Shown here: positions 1-11,590 of the stretch, one piece after another
How positions within the stretch are numbered: position 1 is the stretch's first letter
How the letters are laid out: every line of letters begins with the position of its first letter
NCBI GenBank assembly: GCA_038277395.1
Contig: CM076191.1
Coordinates: forward strand, 99,559,588-99,623,587
DNA: 64,000 nucleotides
From: Dryocosmus kuriphilus
Lineage: Eukaryota > Arthropoda > Insecta > Hymenoptera > Cynipidae
Direction of reading: 5' to 3'
Made by a program: the position numbers and the translations under genes
The notes under the pieces: model-generated
Told to the model about the DNA's origin: nothing
The model's database searches: none
Seen by the model: the letters and a program-made list of their open reading frames with translations, nothing else

Positions 1-1395
1 CTTTAATTAAACACATAATTAATTAAAGCTACTTTAAGAAACGATTTAGGAATTTAAGTGGAAATAGTTAAGGGAAATTCAGAAAACAGCTAAGATAATT
101 CATAAAGCAATTGTATTTTAGTTCAGAAAAATATTCTATGTCCAAATCCGACACAATTTTTACACGAGACGGAGACAGATTCCGCGTCGAATGTTCGTGG
201 AAATCTGATGTCAAAAATGGATGCTTCTCGTGGGCTCCCTGTCAGCGCAAGTATCTATGGAAAGCCCTCGCAATCACATTCGTACTCAATCATACACGCT
301 CAGCCAATCAAAATCCCTATTTTCACTCCATGCTCACCTAAGTATGACCTCAATCTTACAATACAATCAACTCAACTTCTGCCTTTTAGGCACTTTTCTC
401 ATTTCACGCTTCACTATCAAAAATGTCAAATAATTAATTGTAATAAAATTATCGTTACTTTTTATTCTCCACCTCCATATACAAATCCAGTGAGACCTAG
501 TCTTAATCTATAAGCTACACAGTACATTATCAGTCTTATCCGTACTGAAACGTGAAATGCTCATAATCTCACTTGTCCTATGACTCTCATTTAATCCTAT
601 ATATTCATTCGGCATTCCTTTTAAGCTGAAAACATGTTGAAATAACACACATTCTAGCACGTATTAACCATTAAAAGTTAATTACTAAATTCCTTAACCT
701 ACAGAGTCGGCTCGTTCCCTAAAAATACCAAGTCTCTCTTTTCTAAATTCTTTCGCATTCTCGGTTGAATTTCCTAAGATTCAAGGATTCGATTTTTATC
801 TTTTGTATAAGGACATTTTGTGCCGACCTATTTTAAAATGTTCGCGCAATTTTGTGATCCCAGGAGGTGCTGTCTCTAGCGGTTAAAAGTCTAGTAAATA
901 ATCAATTGCAGTTTGTTACAATTTGAGGCTATTTTTCTCTTTGTACGTGAATATATTGCTACAGGCATGCGTGCGCAGAAACAGGAACCATGTTCGCAGT
1001 CGTGGGGTGTAGTTAGTCAGAGATGAAGTGGGAGACGACCGATGCCATGGTACAAGTTTCTACTAAAATTTAGTGGCGCCCTCACTTCCGTGAACTACTT
1101 AGAAATGTACACGTTTTGCTTTGACGGTAAGACAGACGTCCTATCTTATTGACTGATATATGTGCATGTATGATATTTAACCGAAGGCAGATGAACTCGA
1201 ACCTTACCATCCGAGTCATACAGTCGAGCAGTCGAATAACTTAAAATTAGAAAAATCCTCTGATCAATGCAAATAAAAACATAATAAAAATGATTTTTAT
1301 GTATGCATGTATGTATGTTTCAAAGATCATATTATGCCATTAAAGTATTTCTTTGAATAATAAATTTAAACAAACATGTTTGATTTTCTTGAAAA
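1..1395. other. Non-coding AT-rich stretch
   Basis: I see no supportable gene. The short open frames between 111 and 513 overlap in different frames, have no recognisable domain and look like chance frames. A moderately less AT-rich patch near 960-1140 has no identifiable feature. Confidence 0.6.
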
Positions 1396-1686
1396 TATTT
1401 TCGGTGGATAAAACCGATAAAACCAGAACCTTTTGTCAAAAAAGGCTGGCTAACGAACTTCAACTTTGATTTTTAAGTCATGAAAAAGTGGGTGAAAGTA
1501 CATTCCAATCTAACGTCTTTCAAAACTTATCCGATATACAGGCGTCGACGACGACGACGATGGCAACAAGCCCGACAGACACCAACGTCAAACATGTTTT
1601 TTCGGATTCAGGGGGTCACGAAACGTCGAGATTTCGCGAAAGTCAGTTTTCACAGAAAACTAATACTGTCTCGTTAAGATGATATG
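1396..1686 (+). repeat. HINE-like repeat, right-end fragment
   Basis: This is the distal part of the dominant repeat family. It carries the 'gataaaacc ... gctggctaacgaactt' block, a short CGACGACGA run at 1545-1560, the 'cggattcagggggtcacgaaacg' type segment and the 'cgcgaaagtcagttttcaca' type segment. The hairpin end and central repeats are missing, so the copy is truncated and old. The open frames here (1480-1682) are repeat-derived, not genes. Confidence 0.65.
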
Positions 1687-1816
1687 TAATATAAAAATAT
1701 GTTTGACCTTGCAAAAATAGGTTAAAATTGAAATTTTGCACAATGCTCTACAGAGTATTTTAACTGTATAATGAAAAATTCTGTTAGACTCTTCTTAAAC
1801 GAACGTAAATTTAAAT

Positions 1817-2640
1817 TTTTACATTCTCGTCTCAATGAGAAAGTATGGATATTACATAGTTTTATGTGAAAACTGACTTTCGCGGATTTCATGAAATCTC
1901 GACGTTTCGAGATCCCCTGCATCCGAAAAAACATGTTTTACGTTGGAGTCTGTCTGTCATTGTCGTCGTTGCCGTCGTTGTCGTTGTTGTTTTTCAGCAC
2001 GATAACTTTTGAAGGACTAATCGGATTGGATTGCACTTTGGCACACTTCTTAAAGGCATAAAAAGAAAGGACGAGTTCGTTAACCAGTGATTTTTTTGAT
2101 CAACGGTTTCTTTATACTTTTGTTATAACGTATGGGGGTTTTGTTTTAATCATGAAAAATATTATTAAAAATCAAGAATTAAATTTTCCGGTGAAACTAT
2201 GCGAGGTGCGAAAAAAATCTTCAGATGAAAAATTATTTATGTGAAAAAGGTTTACATATTTGCATCAGACCATTTTTTGATAACACACATAGTTTTTGTT
2301 TTCATCGTGAAAAATGTTACGAAAAATAAAAAAATTTTATTTTCATCAAAATTGCAAAAAAAAATATCATGTTTTGGACAAAACTGTATTCGAGTGTGAA
2401 GCGCGAGACACATGATGAGAATGTATTTGTTAAAGCCGAAGGAGCTTTAACGAAAAATTCAAAATTACCATATTACACTGGTTTTTCCAGAAGGACTTTG
2501 CGCACAAATGTAGAGGGGTGTACAAACACGGAGTGCGTATAGAACGAGGTAAATAACGTATCGAGCTGATCGAAACGCGAGTGTAGAATATACTTGCATG
2601 AAAACCAAGGAAAAGGTAAATTCGTTCGCCCAATTTCTTT
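1817..2640 (-). repeat. HINE-like repeat, degenerate copy
   Basis: It begins with TTTTTACATTCTCGTCTCAA, the family's subterminal end. It continues through the GTTGTCGTTG-type simple repeat at about 1955-1995 and decayed central repeats, and reaches a weakened 'gtgaagcgcgaga ... gatgagaatgtat' end near 2400-2425. It is divergent from the younger copies in the window. Strand follows my convention: minus means the ACATTCTCATC end lies at the left. Confidence 0.65.
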
Positions 2641-3894
2641 AACTTTTCATTTCAAAATAAGCTCAAAATATTAAAAAACTAGAAAAAAAGAATATTAAGA
2701 TTTCGTTTTTTTAAAGAAGAATCTAATAGATTTTTTCATTTTAGGTTTAAAATTCTCGGAAGTATCCCCAAAACAGAATCAAAAAGAAACCGAAATGTGG
2801 AAACTCTTTTCAGTGAAAATTGGTTCAGGTTTAGGCGTGCACTGTTTACATTTTGCGTAATTTTACGGTACAAAAATGTAGTAAATTCCAAAAGCTTTTG
2901 TAAAATTTGATGCGATTTTGAAAATTTTTACACCTGAATTTGAGCATTCAAAACGTGTCTGAAATTTCAAACTCATGACTTGGAAAATTGTAAACATGTT
3001 AGAAATTTCAAAGCTGTCATTTAAATTTTGAAAAAAAAAATGGTTTTGAAATGTGCATTCTACTGTTATCGAAATTTCACTACAATAATCGAAAATTAAA
3101 TAATCTCGTAAAATGTAATATTTGCACTGACACCTAAAGTGCTTGTATTTGATATTTCCAAAAAGTAAATGAAGTTTCATACGTATGGAAATTTCAAGTA
3201 TTCTTTAAAATTCAAATACCAATAACTTAAAAAAATGTGAGTAGATGAGGAATGATTTTGGCCCTTACTTTGTCTTCTGTTCTTCGCTGGGTCTGTTTCT
3301 CTGATGAGGATTCTTTCATCCCAAATGGAACTGATTAAAACAATAAAATGTTATGCCTCCATGTTAGGGTATTTTTAATAAATTTTCTAATGTTTAGGAG
3401 TCGATTCGAGGTGTGATCTCTTTGTAACCGGAGTGAAATAAACATGTCAAATTCGAAATTTAAATCAGAAAAACGTTGGAAATTATATTAAATCCGTGAA
3501 AAAAATCCATTCTCGAATTATATTGTAAATTTTGGTACCTTCACTCAATTGCTCATAACTCTGTCGAGTCGTTTCGGGTTCTCGCATTGCGGGTCGTCGG
3601 GTTAATCTGCAAGCAACCCGCAAACCCATAATCAATGTAAATAGCATTTTCAGGTTAAACAAAACAAGACCAAACCAAAATTAAAATAAATAAAATTGAA
3701 AATGATTTTTAGGTAGATTGCGCATTAATAAGGTTTCTTTTAATTTACGTCCCGATTTTTTGCGATTTTTCTTCACTCAGTAGTTGAGAGTAGAATAAGT
3801 GACGAAATTAAGTGCGGCCTTCGTAAATGAAACGCAATGTACATTTTCCAAAAATATACAAGTTGGGATATTGAAACGATTAGTTTTAGAGAAT

Positions 3895-3922
3895 GGGGGG
3901 GGGGGGGGGGGGGGGGGGGGGG
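3895..3922 (+). repeat. Poly-G tract, G28
   Basis: An uninterrupted run of 28 G residues in AT-rich DNA. Such runs can form G-quadruplexes and are error-prone in sequencing, so the exact length is uncertain. Confidence 0.9.
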
Positions 3923-5368
3923 TATTTCAGAAAAGGAATCCGTACTTCTACCGTAATTATAGGTTGAACATACCTGCAGTCATTCAGTTTAAAGTTTCGA
4001 GACATTGTACAGAGTCCTGAGACATTTATTATATACCTACGTATATGTATAGCTCTGAACAAGAAAAATATGCTTTTAAATGAGCCTTACAATAATCGGA
4101 TTATTGGAGGCATCTTCTTATCATTCTAATCCTTTTTGGGTAATTCGTTACATATAATTACATTTTGGATTTTCTGTTTTAGAAACACTTTTTCTGAAAA
4201 CCGAGCTTTATTAAAACGCAAATTTTTATTTCTGCCCTTAGATAATTTGTACATAAAATGTTTTTTTTTTTTGAGAACATGCTTCTAAGAAAATCGACTT
4301 TTCAATGCAAGTATGATAAAAAATAATTTTTAATGTAAGTTCAACTGTTCTCGACTCAAAAAAATATAAACTTATCAACGAGTGTGTAAGATTAAACCAT
4401 GTTGCGTTTACATTTAAAATATTATATTTTTTTCAATGAATATGATTGTGTAGAATCAAACGGTGTACCGTTTGCCTTGTAGAGTTTTCAGATGTAGAGT
4501 TTGATTTTGTAGAATCGCTATCGCCCCGATTTATAGAGTCTGATATTCCTGCCAACCCTGAGATGAAAATGATCAAGGGTTTAAAAATGTGTAACTTTAC
4601 TTTTTGTTATATTATGATATTTTAATGATTCAAGTTCAAGGGACTTACACGATTTTAAAGATCAAGGGTTGTACAAAAGGTAAATAAGCCTACAAAGTTA
4701 ATATGACTTTGGATCACGTCTGAAATGCCAAAACGTTGTACTGGGCCGGTCATGGTGCTTGCCTTACACAGGTGCTATAGGACCTAGAAAAAATGAAAAA
4801 TGGGGATTTTTCAGTTCTGCGCAATAAGGCATACATGAATTTGACTGTAAAAATTAAGAGCGACAATTTTTTTATTCAATTTTCTAATCGGTTGGTACCT
4901 TCGTTTCGGCTCTTAGATTTGAAAACTCAAATTTTTTGCAATTTAAAGAAAATTTTCTCAATTCAAGATTTTTTGAAGTTGTGCAAAAAAACATGTTTTT
5001 TGGAATTGAGTTAAATGCACACTTTTTTGGAAAAGATTCAATACTTCGAACTTGAAATTTCTTCATTTTGAATCGAAGCAACATTCCATTATTACTTTGC
5101 TTTCATGGCAAACAAATATTTTTGCGGTTTTTAAAGCGTTTCAGGATCCAAAAAAATTCAAAAATTCAAAATCACGAACAAAATTGTTTTGTATGATATG
5201 AAAGCAAAATAATAGAATGTTTTTTCGATTAAAGCTAAAGAAATTTCAGGTTCAACATATTCATTATTCTGGTTTTTCCAGAAAAGTGCGCATGGTACTC
5301 AATAAGAAAAACATTTTTCTTGCAGTACAGCGCCTATTCTATTGAAAATTTAGGATTATACGAGTAAT

Positions 5369-5392
5369 CCCCCCCCCCCCCCCCCCCCCCCC
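5369..5392 (+). repeat. Poly-C tract, C24
   Basis: An uninterrupted run of 24 C, equivalent to poly-G on the minus strand. It is one of several similar tracts; others are at 37739-37754, 39436-39449, 48032-48052 and 53051-53074. Confidence 0.9.
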
Positions 5393-7203
5393 TAAACTCA
5401 CTGTTTTCCTATAACGTATATTTCTAACTCACGGATATTATTTTAACTCTGCATTACATACACCAGTTGTTTCAAGCAATATTTCATTTGAAAATAAATA
5501 TATAAATAGACAATTTCTCAAATGGTAGGTAATTTGTTAAACATACTTGCGAAGCATCATGAGAATTTAATATCAATAATTAACTTAACTGTCATTGCAT
5601 ACAAAAGTATCCAAATAATTATTTAAGAAATTTATTAAATGGTATTAACCATTGATTTTTATCATTGTCGACCTTCTGAAATCAAAACTTGAGGATATTT
5701 GAACTGATAAGAAAGGTGTTGAAAATTTAAAAATTATGCTGAGAACTTCGAATATTTATTACATTTGCACTCGAGAGATAGTATTTTTTTCAATACTTAT
5801 AAATGGTTCAAAAATAATTTAATTTTCGAGGCCCCAATTGGCTCCCAAAATTGTTTGATTCTTACCACATTTTTTAAATGTTCAGTTGTTCTGGAGGTTT
5901 TCAATTTTAAGTTGCACAATCTTCAAGTACCTAAGCTTCTGATTTCATGTTTTACATTTTTAAGAACATTTTAAGTAAGAAAAATTGCAGTTTTGCATGT
6001 TTAAAGTAAAATATATAAAAGATAATTTAATATTGTTCAAGTTCCTATACATATTACAATTAAAAAACTCAAAACTTTCGATTTTTGATGGCTTCTAGTT
6101 TTTGGTCAAATGAAGGTCTAAATATGGTTTAAAAGTTCTGTAAGGTTCATAATGGGACAGTCACTGGTTCACAAGAAAAAAAGTAGACTGCAACGTCCGA
6201 AACGATGAAATATCCGCGACTGTTGCGTTTCATAGTGCGATAGAGCCTATCGAAAATTGTCCAAAAGACGAAGAAATCCGATTTGTATAAAATCCATTAC
6301 TTGACGGTTTTTTGAGTCGAAAATTCCAAATATTGCATAAAAAAATTTAAGTTAAGAATAGCGGCAAAACATCCTTTTTAAATGCTCCGATTTGTATAAA
6401 ACTCATTTTCTGGAGGTTTTCTGCGTAAAAAATCTCAAATATTGCATAGAAAATTCAAAATTGAAAATGGCGATTAGAATTTGCAAAAATTATGTGATTT
6501 GTTCAAAACTTATTTTTTAAATGGTTTTTTTAAACTCACAAGTCCTGAATATTGTATAAATTTGAAGTTTCAAAATACAAATTGAATTTTAATATCGTGA
6601 TATCCTGAGACTTCAAAAAATAAAAATCTGCCCGCTTCACGGGCAAATTCTCATCGCACGCTTCGCGCGCACTAAGAGCGCGCGTCTGTTGGCACTGGCG
6701 CTTCGCGCTCGATACGTTATTTACGGCACTCGCGCTTCGCGCTCGATAAATTATTCACCTCGCGCTACGCGCTCGGTGTTTATGGATCGTATTAACCTTT
6801 AAATTAAAAATTACAAAAGAAATTATTTTACTTAAGGCTCTATCGCCCTTAAGGAATACATTCTCATCATGACACTCGCGCTTCGCGCTCGATAATTACA
6901 TTTTTTTTAAACACATTGTAGATTGGTAAAGTTTTTTAGTGATTTTCCAAATTTTCACAATAGAGGATTTCGATTTTTAAAAGTAAAACGATGAGTCTTA
7001 TAAATATATTTTGTAGCTCTTTCCAATGTGAACAATTCTGCTCGTTAATATTTTCTCATATCTTGCACAGTTTTCCTGAAAAGTGGTTTTCTTTATATTT
7101 CATAACATATTTCACGAATAACTCAAAAACTACGCGTCTGCTCAAAAAAATGATAGAGATTAAATTTGTAGATCTTTTTGAGGTGAACAACTTTGTTTAT
7201 TAT

Positions 7204-7913
7204 TATAATTTGGTGAAGGTTTTGGCCTTAGGTCTGAGAATTTATTAAATATGTAAATAAAGTTATCTTTATTGATACATTCGTTACATTCAATGCATTT
7301 CGCCGCGATATCGTGGCCTCTTCAGGACTGTAAAAAGATATAATATGGCTTTTTTCAAAAAACAGGATCGCTGGAGAGACTTTTACAATTCAAGAGGTTA
7401 TATATACTGTAGACTTACCATTAAATGTTATCCAAAAAAAGAAATATTTTAGAAGATTTTGAGTGCACACAGGTTATGTTTTCATTTTATGTTGTAGAAA
7501 TGATGCTGGTTTTTTCTTAATAAAGGAATTTTTTGTTACGTATTGTTGAAATCATTTTTTGAGAATTTTTGTTCGTTAGGATGTTCGTTTTTTGGAAGAA
7601 ATTTGTATTAATTTACAGAGAAATTTGAAAAGAGGTGGAGAGGCCACATGTTTGTGGTCTACTCCAATATTGGAGGTTAGGCACTGGTGTTAAGAGTCTA
7701 AAACTAAATCATGAAAGGATTCAATGACGTCATAGTAGATACAGGACAAGTTATCAGTATCGGATCTAAAGTTAACGGAATCTTTGTTTTTTATAATGTT
7801 AATCATTTCTAAGATATTTCTTTTTTGAAAATTATTTTCTAAGCCTAGGATTTTTACATTTTTTGAATCGTAGTCGAATTTGTGATCAAGATCTGTAGTG
7901 TGTTTACATAATG
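7204..7913 (-). repeat. PLE pseudo-LTR, downstream copy
   Basis: A direct repeat of 10259-10971. It includes the final codons of the ORF and the 3' non-coding region and ends at ATAATTTGGTGAAGG (7204). Differences from the partner are few, for example ggccttaggtct versus ggccttataggtct. Confidence 0.85.
7296..7328 (-). ncRNA. Hammerhead-ribozyme-like motif in PLE pseudo-LTR
   Basis: On the minus strand the sequence has a CUGAAGA box (fits CUGANGA). A short hairpin follows (GCCACG-AUAU-CGCGGC, with one A-C mismatch and one unpaired G next to the stem), then GAAA. Hammerhead ribozymes are known in PLE pseudo-LTRs. The core fits only imperfectly, and I could not define a convincing stem III with a UH cleavage site, so activity is doubtful. 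It could simply be a conserved stem-loop. Confidence 0.35.
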
Positions 7914-9786
7914 CTGTATTGATTTTTTTGTTATTTTCACTATTTCGATGTTCCGAGATTCTTACCTTGAGCGGTCGTTTTGTTTGGCCAATGTAGTTCT
8001 GATTACAATTTTTACATGGTATACTATAAATGAGATTTGTTTTTTCATATTTTGGGATACGGTTTTTGATAGAAGGTATTAGAATGTTAGAAAGTTTATT
8101 TTTGATTGAGAAAATTAAAGTGATATTTAATTTTTTACATATTCTTATAAGTGATAAATAAAGATCTTCGACATAAGGTAAAGTTATAATTTTAGAAAAA
8201 TCAATTTCTTTTAGATTTTTAAAATTTTTTGTATTAGTTTGTGAATTTTGTGGAGTTTCTAAGTATGTGAGTCTTTTTTTAATGTTATTCATAATAAAAT
8301 TATGTGGGTAATTATTTTTAATTAAGGTTTCATAAATGAAGTTAATGTTTTTTTCTAGGAATTGTGGTTCTGAGAATATGTAAGCTCTATTAATTAAAGA
8401 TGTGATGACTCCTTTTTTATGGTTTATGTGATGATTGGAAAAAAAATTTAAAGTGCGACCAGAATAAGTTGGTTTATGATACCAGTCGGTTTCTATGTAA
8501 TCTTTTGTAAAAATAATTGTTAAATCTAAAAAATTGATTCTTTTGTTGATTGATTCTTCTAGTGTAAATTGTAATGATCCGCCTTTATTGTTGAATTCAC
8601 TTAAGATTTTAGAAACTGAATCTTTATGTAAACATAAAATGGTGTCATCTACGAAGCGGTGGTAAAAAAAAATTTTGTATAGAGGGTTTTTTATAATTTT
8701 TTTCTCCATATTTTGCATGACAATTTCAGCAAGTACAGAGGAGATGGGTGATCCCATTGGGGTTCCAAATTTCTGTTTATACGATGTGTAATTGAATTGA
8801 AAATGAGCGTTATTTAAACAGAATCTAATAGCTTCATCAAATTGTTGGAAATTTAGAGTGGTATGGTTTTGGATTAAATTCCAGTTATTTTCTATTAGAG
8901 TGTAGATTAAATTGGGGTCAATATTTGAAAACATAGAGACTGCATCAAGTGAGATAATTGTAAAGTCATTTGGAATCTTGAGATGTTTAATTTTGTTTAG
9001 AAAGTCAAAAGTATCTTTTATTATATATTTTGAAGTATTGTAAACTTTATTTAGGATTGATTTTAGGTATTGAGAAAGGTTGTAGATAGGAGAGTTTATG
9101 AAAGATGTAACAGGTCTAACGGGTAGATCAGGTTTATGCAGTTTTATTAAACCATACATAAGTGGTGGCATTCCGTTTGTGCATCTTAGAAAATTATATG
9201 TTTTCTTATCAATTGAATTACAATCTTTAAAGTTTTTTACCATAATGTTAAGATCGTGTTGAATGTGATTTGTAGGATTGTTAGTAATTTCGTAAGTATT
9301 GTTATCGTTAAGAAGATTAAGCATTTTTTGATCGTAATCAGTTTTTTCAATTATCATTGTTATATTACCTTTGTCAGCATGACTTATAAGTAAATTAGGG
9401 TTGTTTTTTATAAATTTTTTAGTTTCTTTAAATTTTGATTCTAAAAGTTTATAATTAGGGTTCCAAATTATTGTAGAAGTTAGGTATTTTTTTAAGTTGA
9501 AGGTTAAGTTGCTTCTAAGGTGATTTAGATTTTTTTCGGAGATTTTTAAGAAACTATTTTCAACACCTAGAATGAATTCTGTATAAGGAGTGGTCTTTTT
9601 TGTATAAGGCATGGCAAAGTTTCCACCCAAGGCAAGAATCTCAGTTACATTATTTGGAATGATTTTGTTTGACAGGTTTTTTATAAAATCTTTGGAGTGA
9701 AAAGTAGGTAGTGTACATTGGTCTTTTTCGAGGTTGTCTAGTTTTTTGATAGAACCTTTAATCAGATTTCCTCCATAATGTTTCAC
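7690..9786 (-). CDS. Penelope-type reverse transcriptase with C-terminal GIY-YIG endonuclease
   Basis: This 698-codon uninterrupted frame encodes the replication protein of the PLE. RT motif A reads SLDAVSMFSNI, motif B GTPMGSPISS and the catalytic box FVDD, with a following FLDLTI segment as in other PLE RTs. The C-terminus carries the GIY-YIG nuclease: IYSIPCKNC, YIGQTKR, then R..EH and downstream His residues. Known PLE proteins nick target DNA with this nuclease and prime reverse transcription from it. The annotated ATG is only the first Met of the open frame. The same frame is open upstream to a single TAG at 10087-10089, and the residues there (RFLQHCKNRNLFPNN) look like a PLE N-terminal region. 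The true protein therefore probably starts near 10.1-10.2 kb, and the stop or a nearby frameshift would damage it. The catalytic core looks intact. Confidence 0.9.
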   Translation of the reverse strand: MKHYGGNLIKGSIKKLDNLEKDQCTLPTFHSKDFIKNLSNKIIPNNVTEILALGGNFAMPYTKKTTPYTEFILGVENSFLKISEKNLNHLRSNLTFNLKKYLTSTIIWNPNYKLLESKFKETKKFIKNNPNLLISHADKGNITMIIEKTDYDQKMLNLLNDNNTYEITNNPTNHIQHDLNIMVKNFKDCNSIDKKTYNFLRCTNGMPPLMYGLIKLHKPDLPVRPVTSFINSPIYNLSQYLKSILNKVYNTSKYIIKDTFDFLNKIKHLKIPNDFTIISLDAVSMFSNIDPNLIYTLIENNWNLIQNHTTLNFQQFDEAIRFCLNNAHFQFNYTSYKQKFGTPMGSPISSVLAEIVMQNMEKKIIKNPLYKIFFYHRFVDDTILCLHKDSVSKILSEFNNKGGSLQFTLEESINKRINFLDLTIIFTKDYIETDWYHKPTYSGRTLNFFSNHHINHKKGVITSLINRAYIFSEPQFLEKNINFIYETLIKNNYPHNFIMNNIKKRLTYLETPQNSQTNTKNFKNLKEIDFSKIITLPYVEDLYLSLIRICKKLNITLIFSIKNKLSNILIPSIKNRIPKYEKTNLIYSIPCKNCNQNYIGQTKRPLKVRISEHRNSENNKKINTALCKHTTDLDHKFDYDSKNVKILGLENNFQKRNILEMINIIKNKDSVNFRSDTDNLSCIYYDVIESFHDLVLDS

Positions 9787-10258
9787 TTTTGATAAATTGT
9801 AGTGTTTTAAATTGTTAAGAGTGTGTATAGATGCAATTTGTATAATTTTGTTTTGTAAGTTTTTAATTTCTTCTACAGTGTCTTTAATATGTTGTTTATT
9901 ATCGGAAATTTCTAGTTGTAAGATTTTATATCTAAAATAAGTTAGATTATTCTGAAACTTGTTAAAGGTAAATTTTGATTGGAAAGTAATATGAGTTTTT
10001 GTTTGGTTAATAATATTGTTCGGAAATAAATTTCTGTTTTTACAATGTTGTAGAAATCTACATTGATTTTTTCTAATGTATAATTTAATCTAATCCATTT
10101 CTTTATGAAGTAGATTACCTGTGGAGTGTGTCCTAACCTTAAATTTTGGAAAAATCCCTCCGATGATGATAAGCGCTGTTGATTGGAGTTTTCCATATTT
10201 GATGTGGTTTTTTGGCCGGTGTGAATGTTTAACGTGTTCATTTTTTAGACCATTTGGA
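9787..10258 (-). pseudogene. Probable PLE N-terminal coding region, disrupted
   Basis: The frame of the 698-codon ORF continues upstream without stops to 10087-10089 (TAG). It encodes a Lys/Asn/Gln-rich, helix-prone segment (ILQLEISDNKQHIKD, then TVEEIKNLQNKIIQ) typical of the region before PLE RT motifs. Upstream of the stop, related sequence is readable in two overlapping frames (10090-10350 and 9942-10241), so either a stop mutation or a small indel separates the true start from the body. Short transcripts starting inside could still give an N-truncated RT. Confidence 0.5.
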
Positions 10259-10971
10259 TATAATTTGGTGAAGGTTTTGGCCTTATAGGTCTGAGAATTT
10301 ATTAAATATGTAAATAAAGTTATCTTTATTGATACATTCGTTACATTCAATGCATTTCGCCGCGATATCGTGGCCTCTTCAGGATTGTAAAAAGATATAA
10401 TATGGCTTTTTTCAAAAAACAGGATCGCTGGAGAGACTTTTACAATTCAAGAGGTTATATATACTGTAGACTTACCATTAAATGTTATCCAAAAAAAGAA
10501 ATATTTTAGAAGATTTTGAGTGCACACAGGTTATGTTTTCATTTTATGTTGTAGAAATGATGCTGGTTTTTTCTTAATAAGGGAATTTTTTGTTACGTAT
10601 TGTTGAAATCATTTTTTGAGAATTTTTATTCGTTAGGATGTTCGTTTTTTGGAAGAAATTTTTATTAATTTACAGAGAAATTTGAAAAGAGGTGGAGAGG
10701 CCACATGTTTGTGTTCTACTCCAATATTGGAGGTTAGGCACTGGTGTTAAGAGTCTAAAACTAAATCATGAAAGGATTCAATGACGTCATAGTAGATACA
10801 GGACAAGTTATCAGTATCGGATCTAAAGTTAACGGAATCTTTGTTTTTTATAATGTTAATCATTTCTAAGATATTTCTTTTTTGAAAATTATTTTCTAAG
10901 CCTAGGATTTTTACATCTTTTGAATCGTAGTCGAATTTGTGATCAAGATCTGTAGTGTGTTTACATAATGC
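10259..10971 (-). repeat. PLE pseudo-LTR, upstream (5'-truncated) copy
   Basis: A direct repeat of 7204-7913. In element orientation it begins inside the ORF's GIY-YIG end (residues KHTTDLDHKFDYDSK onward, open to the stop) and runs through the 3' non-coding part into the main unit. This is the 5' truncated leading copy usual in PLE tandems. Confidence 0.85.
10352..10384 (-). ncRNA. Second copy of the hammerhead-like motif
   Basis: The same CUGAAGA / hairpin / GAAA arrangement as at 7296-7328, in the upstream pseudo-LTR, identical through the core. One motif per pseudo-LTR is the arrangement expected for PLE hammerheads; the same reservations about the core apply. Confidence 0.35.
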
Positions 10972-11590
10972 ATTTTATCAAAAAATGTTTGAAACAGAAT
11001 TTATAGATATTTTTAAACTGAACAACTTTGTTCTTCACCATTTTTTTTCATCTTGAATATTTTGGCGGGAAACCAGAGTTTTTTAATTTTAATAGCGTTT
11101 TCTTGATTAAATCAAAAATCGTTCATTTTATCAAAAAACAGTTACGACAAAATTTGTAGATTTTTTTAAGATGAACAATTTTACTTTCTTACATTTTTTT
11201 TGTATCTCTCATAGTTTAGCCGGAAAATGGATTTTTTGATTTTGCGAAAACCGTTTTTGATGGCTAAAACCATAACCGTTGGTCAAAAACCGCTGGTTAA
11301 CGAACTCGTCCTTTCTTTTTGGACCTTAAAGTAGTGTGCCAAAGCGCAATCCAATCCGATTAGTCCTTCGAAAGTTATCGTGGGAACAGACACAACGACA
11401 ACGACAACGACGACAACGACGACAACGACGACGACAACAACGACAACGACAACGCCAACAGACAGACAGACACGGTCGTAAAAACCATTTTTTCGGATTC
11501 AGGAGGTCTTAAAACGTGGAGATTTCATGAAATCCGCGAAAGTCAAATTTTGCATAAATCTAATACCTTCTCATTGAGATGAGAATGTAA

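Larger units (their letters stand above)
2641..6621. other. Non-coding AT-rich stretch with homopolymer tracts
   Basis: I see no gene. It holds a G28 and a C24 tract (listed separately). There is a weak inverted repeat in which the segment around 5088-5112 (cattattactttgctttcat) is complementary to 5198-5222. The short frames (2863-3180, 3799-4020, 4793-5084) are low-complexity and show no domain. Confidence 0.55.
7204..10971 (-). mobile_element. Penelope-like element (PLE), partial tandem dimer
   Basis: The element is on the minus strand. It consists of one main unit (RT plus GIY-YIG ORF, then a non-coding 3' part to 7204) preceded by a partial upstream unit (10971-10259). The upstream unit duplicates the 3' non-coding part and the last roughly 70-75 codons of the ORF. 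Tandem partial copies forming pseudo-LTRs are characteristic of Penelope-like retroelements. It interrupts a HINE-like repeat, so it is younger than that copy. The two pseudo-LTR units are nearly identical, with a few substitutions and a 2 bp indel, which suggests recent insertion. Confidence 0.85.
6622..11590 (+). mobile_element. HINE-like repeat interrupted by a Penelope-like element
   Basis: The left end is 'aaaatctgcccgcttcacgg' followed by the GC-rich hairpin cluster (6640-6775: gcgcgcactaagagcgcgcg, cgcgcttcgcgctcgata and similar). Central repeats follow to about 7203 and resume at 10972. The right end shows the CGACAACGA block (11388-11455) and closes with GAGATGAGAATGT at about 11580-11588. 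The Penelope-like element occupies 7204-10971. Roughly one partial central repeat seems to be missing at the junction, so the insertion or a later event deleted some target sequence. Confidence 0.65.

Noticed and set aside
111..513. Overlapping open frames near the left end
   Set aside because: Three frames overlap in the same DNA, all short, with no domain, splice context or repeat support; chance frames.
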